Shown here piece by piece: positions 1 to 5,800 of a stretch of DNA of 19,125 bases. The position numbers and the translations under genes are program-made. Each line of letters begins with the position of its first letter. Position 1 is the first letter of the stretch. The notes beneath the pieces were generated by a model. The model did not search any database and was not told the DNA's origin. It saw nothing but the letters and a program-made list of their open reading frames with translations. Source of the stretch: Chloroflexaceae bacterium UBA1466 (GTDB lineage Bacteria > Chloroflexota > Chloroflexia > Chloroflexales > Chloroflexaceae). The stretch spans positions 1-19,125 of the forward strand of contig DCSM01000166.1 of assembly GCA_002325605.1 (NCBI GenBank), in the 5' to 3' direction.

Positions 1-944
1 GGCGACGGGGTCTCCGTATAGGTTGAAAGTGGTGGCTCAGTTGAGCAAGCGAAGGAAGCCATTGCTCCCAGTAATAGCATTGAGTCGCCTGCCCCGTCAA
101 CATTCATCTGCGGCCCTAAGTTCTGGGGCGAATTTAGCGCGATCTGAATCTGGGTTGTGCCAGGAGGTACGGCGGACAGCGTCAAGGTTTCGATGTTGAT
201 CTGTTGCATCGTTGCATCGGGATTGGTAATCGTTTTGCTGGCCGTGATGCCTCCAGCCGCCGCATTGACAACGGCAATCCGCCGATCAATTGCGGTCTGC
301 TTATCTTTGTCCATGACCACAACTTTTACCGTGATCTCCTGCGGAGCGGTCAAAGGGCTGGGCAAGGTCAAAGCTAGGGTGGCGGGGCCTACAAGTTTGT
401 AGCCACTACTCCCATCGCCACCCCAAGCATATTGAAAGGTGATTGCCCCAACGCTGGTCAAGAGGAGGTCCGAAGGGGTAGCATAGTAGGCGACTAAACC
501 TTCAGCTGTAGCTTTTGTAAGGTCAGCCTCTTGCAGATTGACCTTGACTTCCCCAGGTTGGCCTTGCACTTCAAAGGTATAGGCCATCATACCTGGGGGT
601 GAAATACTGGGAAGTTTATTGAGCAGACGGGTTGGGGTTATGATGGTTAGTTGCTCATTGGCGAATTGAACAGCGACGGTTCTTGGCGGTTGCTTATAAA
701 AACCAACGCCACCAAGTTGGAGGGTAGCCCAGGTTGTGTTGGGGGGAAGTGAAAGGCTTTGTTGCGTGAGGCCTTTCATTCCCTTGCCAAGAACTTCAAC
801 CTTTGTGGCTTGACATTGATTGGCCCAAGCAACTCTGGGGGTGCTTGGGGAAACTCCCTGCGCTTGCACCCGCGCTTGGGGGTTTGGGAGGCTTAGAAGA
901 AGATAAAGCCCCACAAAGAGAAATAAAGGCAGCTTCCGTTTCAT
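1..944 (-). CDS. Secreted protein of unknown function, 3' end cut by window edge
   Basis: The frame is open for 314 codons from an ATG at 944 to the window edge, so the C-terminus is missing. The start is supported by an AGGAAA ribosome binding site 5 nt upstream. The first residues (MKRKLPLFLFVGLYLLLSL) form a typical signal peptide, with likely cleavage after an Ala-X-Ala-type stretch near residues 26-29. The mature part is rich in short beta-strand-like segments, suggesting beta-sandwich modules, and contains few cysteines. The last visible residues (CSTEPPLSTYTETPS) look like the start of a Thr/Pro linker, the layout seen in the other secreted proteins here. I do not recognise a named family. 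An extracellular or cell-surface structural role is an inference from the signal peptide and composition only. A strong promoter lies 265 nt upstream of the start. Confidence 0.8.
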   Translation of the reverse strand, partial: MKRKLPLFLFVGLYLLLSLPNPQARVQAQGVSPSTPRVAWANQCQATKVEVLGKGMKGLTQQSLSLPPNTTWATLQLGGVGFYKQPPRTVAVQFANEQLTIITPTRLLNKLPSISPPGMMAYTFEVQGQPGEVKVNLQEADLTKATAEGLVAYYATPSDLLLTSVGAITFQYAWGGDGSSGYKLVGPATLALTLPSPLTAPQEITVKVVVMDKDKQTAIDRRIAVVNAAAGGITASKTITNPDATMQQINIETLTLSAVPPGTTQIQIALNSPQNLGPQMNVDGAGDSMLLLGAMASFACSTEPPLSTYTETPS

Positions 945-1209
945 TTTGTTTCCTGCTACTTTCTAGGTCTTCAAAAGTAGGCACTCTTGAGAAATTCCTG
1001 TTTTAGCTTGCCTCCCCAGTGGAGGCAGCTTTTCCGTCCCGACGTAGTTTCTGCTAACCAAACCGCAAACTGGTAAACCATATTAAGTCAACACCTGTTG
1101 GCTCAACTCAAAACTGTCCTTTTGTTCTACCACCTTTTTTGGGGTTCATTGTGCCTGCCTTTGCTCAACGAGGAATTCAAATCCAAAGGAAAATCAAGCT
1201 TCTGCTTAA
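945..1209 (-). other. Long 5' leader of the 1-944 gene, with hairpin and possible micro-ORF
   Basis: This is the stretch between the inferred transcription start (about 1209) and the ATG at 944. It contains a stem-loop: 1005-1015 pairs with 1021-1030, with one bulged T and a 5-nt loop. On the minus strand no T-run follows it, so it is not a standard terminator. A 13-codon reading frame (1149 down to 1108, peptide MNPKKGGRTKGQF) has a GGCAGG-like site just upstream and could be a leader peptide. No known riboswitch class was matched with confidence. Confidence 0.35.
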
Positions 1210-1215
1210 CCTTAA

Positions 1216-1244
1216 ATTTTACTACAATTAGGTAATCGTGTCAA
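1216..1244 (-). promoter_or_regulatory. Sigma70-type promoter for the 1-944 gene
   Basis: On the minus strand, TTGACA (1244-1239) and TAAAAT (1221-1216) are separated by exactly 17 nt. That is a perfect -35 box and a 5/6 match to the -10 consensus at ideal spacing. Transcription should begin near 1209, well upstream of the start codon at 944. This is the best consensus promoter in the window. Confidence 0.7.
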
Positions 1245-1349
1245 GTGTTAGAAGCACAAAAAGGGGGAATTCAATCGGCGAGACAGGGAAAATAGGAGCT
1301 TAGTACGGGCTAAAGAGGCTGTTTCACTTGGTAAACTTGGGAGCAATTT

Positions 1350-1472
1350 AGGTAAGCCTGGAAGACCTCCCAAGTCTCGAAGACCTGGGAGGTCTTGGAG
1401 CAAGATCAAACCATGGGGAAGAAGAAAGCGACCTTTGCGGGCTACCGCAAAGGTCTTTGTCTTTTGGTCGCT
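1350..1472. repeat. Composite palindromic repeat, copy 1
   Basis: Two hairpins lie in tandem. Hairpin A has arms 1362-1377 and 1381-1396 (AAGACCTCCCAAGTCT against AGACCTGGGAGGTCTT; one mismatch, loop CGA). Hairpin B has perfect 11-bp arms 1430-1440 and 1445-1455. The same order, flanks (TAAGC before A; GAGC between; GAAGAAAGCGACCTT into B) and orientation recur at 2628-2745, so this is a dispersed element and not chance palindromes. Between this element and the promoter at 1216-1244 I see nothing recognisable. Confidence 0.75.
1421..1455 (-). terminator. Terminator-like hairpin after the kelch/linker remnant
   Basis: Read on the minus strand, a perfect 11-bp stem (GACCTTTGCGG with CCGCAAAGGTC, loop TAGC) is followed by the T-rich tail GCTTTCTTC. 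It begins 26 nt beyond the stop codon at 1482. The T-tract is broken by C residues, so termination may be weak. The hairpin is also part B of the dispersed composite repeat. Confidence 0.5.
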
Positions 1473-1481
1473 TAGGAATGT

Positions 1482-2428
1482 TTACCGCATGATGAGAGGG
1501 AGATAGACTTGCCAGCCCGCAGGCGCAACTTTTTCCTGAGCCTGCACAATAGTTTTGCCAACTAGCTGGGCAGGCGGGTTCTCTGCGATGATGGTCTGCA
1601 TTGCCTGTTGCAAAGTAGGACTGCCTTTCGCAGCGAGGTCTTGTAGAAAGGAATCCATTGAATTGGCTAAGTCTGCCGTAATCAGCGCATTTGCCCCCTG
1701 CTCTGTCGTTAAGGCTTGCAAGGTGGGTTGCCAGAGCGTCAAGGTCTGAAGGGCTTTAGTCCGTAATGCGGCATCGGTGGTCATAAGTTTGATGACCTCT
1801 GCACCATGCTGCTCATAAATTGCAATATACTTCTGGCCTGCTGTCCCTTTACTTAGAATGTCCCGTACCTGGTAGAAGGTGTTAATGTCCAGGGTTGGGC
1901 TTTGGGCTAACGTAGCCGCGATACTACTGTGGCAGTTTCCTGTAAGCCATTCTAAGGGACACGAACAATTGCTGGGAGCAGGCGAAGGCGTAAGGGTTGG
2001 CGTAGCAGTGCGAGTCGGAGAAGCGGTGCTTTTCGCCGTCGCGGTTAGCAAAGCAGTGGCGGTTGGGGTCACGCTACTGGTCGCGGTGGGCGAAGGAGTA
2101 TCGCTATAGAACCTGTAGGGTAAGGGTAAAAGTAAGAGAAATTAAGCCCAGACGAAATTGATGTCCATGAATTGGTTGTGGGGTTATAGCGTTTATAGTG
2201 AGCCGTTTTGGTAGCGGTGGGGCTGCTGGAGCCGCTGATTCCGCTGAGTCCGTTGCTAAAGTTAGCACTGATCAAATCTTGCCCTGTCCAGATAGTCGTC
2301 CTGGGATCTAGTGGTGCGTTGGTTGTCGACATCGCTGTCCAGGTGTCTGTTGCTGGGTTATAGCGGCCCCCACCGCTATAACCCCAAAAAATCATTTCCT
2401 GTCCTGTCCACGCAGCATAACCCCACAT
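1482..2428 (-). pseudogene. Frameshifted, N-terminally truncated kelch-repeat secreted protein with helical C-terminal domain
   Basis: Two minus-strand frames together look like one former gene. The upstream part (2428-2069) reads MWGYAAWTGQEMIFWGYSG and then kelch-like units (GRYNPATDTWT, RYNPTTNSWT). It begins in mid-repeat, has no signal peptide, and has an in-frame stop about ten codons upstream. The downstream part is open from 2141 to the stop at 1482 in the -1 frame: a Thr/Pro/Ser linker (DTPSPTATSSVTPTATA), a short Cys-containing stretch (NCSCPLEWLTGNC), about 120 mostly helical residues, and the tail GWQVYLPLIMR. Kelch frame and linker frame overlap at 2069-2141, where a short tandem CTTACC-type tract could have slipped. 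A GTG at 2072 overlapping the TGA of the first frame could instead start a separate 196-residue protein. That is less likely, because the linker continues upstream of it. Sequencing or assembly error is also possible. Confidence 0.6.
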
Positions 2429-2533
2429 ATTGATTCCTATGCGGTTTTTAAAACCCTAAAGGTCTGAAACGATTGCCCTATCATAATGTGTGGTAGATTA
2501 CATGGGCTGCAAGACCTTAATAGCATGTGAGAA

Positions 2534-2600
2534 ATAGACAGGCAAGCTGCCTATCCTCCACCATCTGTGGGCGGGAAGCGACAGGCAAGATGCCTGTCTA
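2534..2600. repeat. Pair of REP-like hairpins
   Basis: Two related units lie 40 nt apart. The first (about 2536-2555) reads GACAGGCAAGCTGCCTATC. The second (2580-2598) is GACAGGCA-AGA-TGCCTGTC with perfect 8-bp arms. Shared sequence and palindromy mark them as REP-type intergenic units. They lie in the 374-nt gap 2429-2802, which is otherwise filled by the composite repeat copy 2 and shows no gene. Confidence 0.6.
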
Positions 2601-2627
2601 CACCCTACGCCATTAGAAGGCTTTTTG

Positions 2628-2745
2628 AGTAAGCTTGGGAGACCTCCCAGGTCTCCGAGACCTGGGAATTTTGGGAGCTAAACAGGAAAAGGCGATGGAA
2701 GAAAGCGACCTTCGCGGTTTTGTAAACCGTGAAGGTCGCCACAAG
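2628..2745. repeat. Composite palindromic repeat, copy 2
   Basis: This copy has the same order and orientation as the element at 1350-1472. Hairpin A has arms 2646-2654 and 2658-2666 (CCCAGGTCT, loop CCG, AGACCTGGG). After a GGGAGC-containing spacer, GGAAGAAAGCGACCTT leads into hairpin B (arms 2705-2720 and 2724-2739; 15 of 16 pairs). A further 6-bp hairpin (2765-2770 with 2775-2780) lies between this copy and the stop codon at 2803. Confidence 0.75.
2696..2739 (-). terminator. Terminator-like hairpin after the C25 peptidase gene
   Basis: On the minus strand a 16-bp stem with one mismatch (GCGACCTTCACGGTTT against AAACCGCGAAGGTCGC) is followed by TTTCTTCC. It lies about 64 nt past the stop at 2803. 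The stem is long and the T-tract imperfect, exactly as in the hairpin near 1430, of which it is a repeat copy. Confidence 0.5.
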
Positions 2746-2802
2746 GGTAAGCCAGGCCGCTTGCCTAGCCCGCAGGCTAGAGAGCTTCTGCTACATTTAG
2801 CC

Positions 2803-5800
2803 CTAGCGCACGATAAGGGGCAACATAACAAGGAGGCTCCCATTTTGAAGCGTCCCTTTGGGGGGGTTTACCGCAACGTTCCCTGCATTATCCATTACCT
2901 CAAAGAAGGCTGAAAGCTGCTGCCCTGTGGGGACAACTACCTCAGCCTGGTAGAGATTTTCCCCTAGATCATTTAACGGGATGCGTTGCCAATTAAGGTC
3001 ATCAACCGTATAGGTTACACTAACCTCACGGATGCCTAAGCCACTTTTATCGACCACGGCCCGACTGAGGAGAACCGGATTGGAAAGTTGCGCCGGAGCG
3101 GCTTGAAGGAGCGCTGCACTTTGGCGACGACTCCCGCTCTTCGCGGAGCCCGGCCGACTGCGCCGGGGTAAAGCTTCGGGCGCGGCGGTTAGGGGGTCCA
3201 GGTAGATGATCTCTAGCACCAGCTGGGAGAAGCGCCGGAGAAGCCCCGTCTGGTTATTGAGCGCCTTAAACTGGGCTGGGCTTACCAACAAGGTATCCCG
3301 GATCAGCTTCGTTTCCCCACTCATTGTCGTTGTGCGTTGGAAGGAAAAGGGAAGATCAGGCAACCAAGCGCCTTGAAACAAAAGGAGGGGGTCTTGTTGT
3401 AAGTAAACCTGCTGCGTAAGGGCACTCGTGACCTGGGGGTTGAAGTTGGGAAGGGTGGGCAAAGCCTTCGCGCTCCGGAAGCGCACTCCTCTTGGTTCGG
3501 GGGGCGCTTGGTTCTTCCCTAGAGGGTTAGGTTGCAAAGTAATGTCGTAAGTCAAAACTGGGAGGATGGGTCGGCCAGGAGCCATTTGATCAAGCCCCGT
3601 GAGTGAAACTGGTTGCGAGGCGAAGTTGTCAAGCAGCTTACTTGTGACCCCAAGCGACATACTTCCATTAACATCGGCCTGCCCTTGCGTGAAGGTATTA
3701 GTCAGCGTGATGACTCGGGTAAAGAGACCATCTTGGATCTCCAGCGCCGAGGGAAGCGTTTGGGGAAGGGGGTCGAAGGTCCCGCCATTCGTGGGCGGAG
3801 TTGGGTTGGGAACTTTCACCCGAATGAAAGGTAGCCCATAGAAGGTGAGGCCCAAGATAACCTTCTCATCATAGATGCTGAAACCTCCAGGCCCGTTAGT
3901 TTGCAAGTAAAGCCGCTTTGCTCGGGCCAGGGAATCCCCGATGGAGGCCCCGATGTAGTTCCCTTGCCCATCTTTAATCGCCAGCCCAAGTTGCTGCGTG
4001 AAGAGTAGGGCCAACCGTTCACTATAGCCGACCAACTTATCCTCGCCATAGGAAAAGCTACTACTCCCTAACCAATTGCCGCCCTGTTTGAGAATTGCGC
4101 TCGGGAAATCCGCTTGAAAGGAAGCTTTGTCACTAGGGAAAGCCAGATCTGAAGCACTGAGGCCCGCATGACAACCTATCGAGTAGAGTAAGGAAGCCGA
4201 AGTTCCATTTTTGAAGTAGGGGGAAGTCTCATTCCCCTCCTTAACGGTTGGCGCAAGAAGGCTGGTCGCCGCGAAGGTGTTTGAGGTTAGGTCTGCGGGG
4301 TCTAGCTCATTATGACTGAAGTGGCCATTCAACGAAACAAAGTGGTAAGGGGTATTGAGGTTACTGTAGGAAGCCTTCAGCTGCCCCAATTGGTTATTAA
4401 ACCAAGTCTTAGTCAATTGATCTAAGGTCCAACTGTCCCCAATCAAGCTCTTCTCAACGCGATAGGTTGTGCCAAGGTTGCCATCAACCTTAAAGCCGTA
4501 GTTTTGCAACTGGGTAACAATTCCTTCGGCTGCGTCCTTCACAAAGCTATAGCCCGTAACCATTGCGGCTCCCGCATGGCCAGCTTCCTGCCTATCCGCT
4601 TGGACAACGTAACTCTCTTGGCTAGAATAAGCGGTGAGGTAACGGACCATATCGGCGGGCCGTTCTACCAGTCGCCCAATCCCCAGATCAGGTACGTAGA
4701 GGGATCGCCCGCGCCAAAGGGTTGGTTGGCGGTCGGCGTAGAAGTTGTCCGTTTGAATATAACCGGCTTGCAAAGCTCCCGCAAGGGGCGAATTAGGGAG
4801 CAAGGAAGCTTGGTCGGCAGCCAAACTTGTAAAGTAATCCCGCTCATTAGAGACCATCGTTTCGTCAGGCACACGATAGAAGGGGATAATATCATCGCCC
4901 CCAACGAGAACAAGGTTATTCACCGCGGGGTAATAATTTTGGAGGAGTTGGTCGAGAAGATACCAGATTTGCTGGGCCACGGCATTGGCATTCAGAGGAC
5001 TCGCCGGTGCAGCATCCCATTGGCTATACAAAGCCGTAAGTTTCGCGGCATCAGCGGGCAAAATTTGGGGCCCGCTTAGGTCCAGGGCCAATCCTTGGCT
5101 GGCCGTAAGCAGACCGCTCCCTTGCTGGAGCAGGGTGGTTAGTTGCCCAATTTCAGCAGCTTCGGTTGGGTACTTCGCAAGCAAACGGGCTTTGTGATAG
5201 AAGAAGAGCGTCTTAACCGGAGGATAGGGTTGCGGAAGATCTTTGTTTGGTAACGCAAGCCCCCCAAGCGCAGAAGGTTCAAGCGCCGCCTCCTCAAGCG
5301 TGCCCCCTTCCAAGTGAAGATCTAACTCATAAGGTTTGGTAGCTTCACTATCCCCATCGGCACTATAAACCAAGATATAGTAGCGGCCACTAGTTGGTAA
5401 GGTAGCTTCAATCTTCTCTGTATCGGTCAGATCATTCGTTGAGAGCGCGATGATCCGATTAAGGATATTAAAACTGGCATATAAGTTTACCCGGTCATCA
5501 GCATCGAGACTGGTTGCCGAACGTACTTGCCCCAGAAGATCAACATCAACCCCATCCGTAAGGTTGCTGAAATCTATACTATCACTAATGGTTTTAGAAT
5601 TAAAAGGGTCAGCGACTAACGCCAAATCATAATCCGCAGGGAGGTCTGAGAGTTCAATCTCAACCTTAGAGTAAGGTCGCGCTAGGAAAACAAACCAATC
5701 AGCATCAGCTTGGGGGGTGATAAGACCCTTGGCTTCAGCATGACCTTCCCGACTAAAGTGCAAGTGATTAGCCTCCTCTGGCAAATTGTTGTCCTCAACC

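Noticed and set aside
980..1080. Possible c-di-GMP-I (GEMM) riboswitch because of GGGACGGAAAAGC
   Set aside because: The conserved GGGACGCAAAGC is not matched exactly, and the GCAAACC/GAAA half and the downstream receptor stem are not found at the right places.
2069..2141. Programmed ribosomal frameshift joining kelch and linker frames
   Set aside because: No canonical slippery heptamer or following stem-loop is visible, and the N-terminal truncation points to decay.
4504..5079. 191-codon plus-strand open frame
   Set aside because: It lies fully inside the C25 peptidase gene on the other strand, has no recognisable domain, and the minus-strand frame encodes clear conserved motifs.
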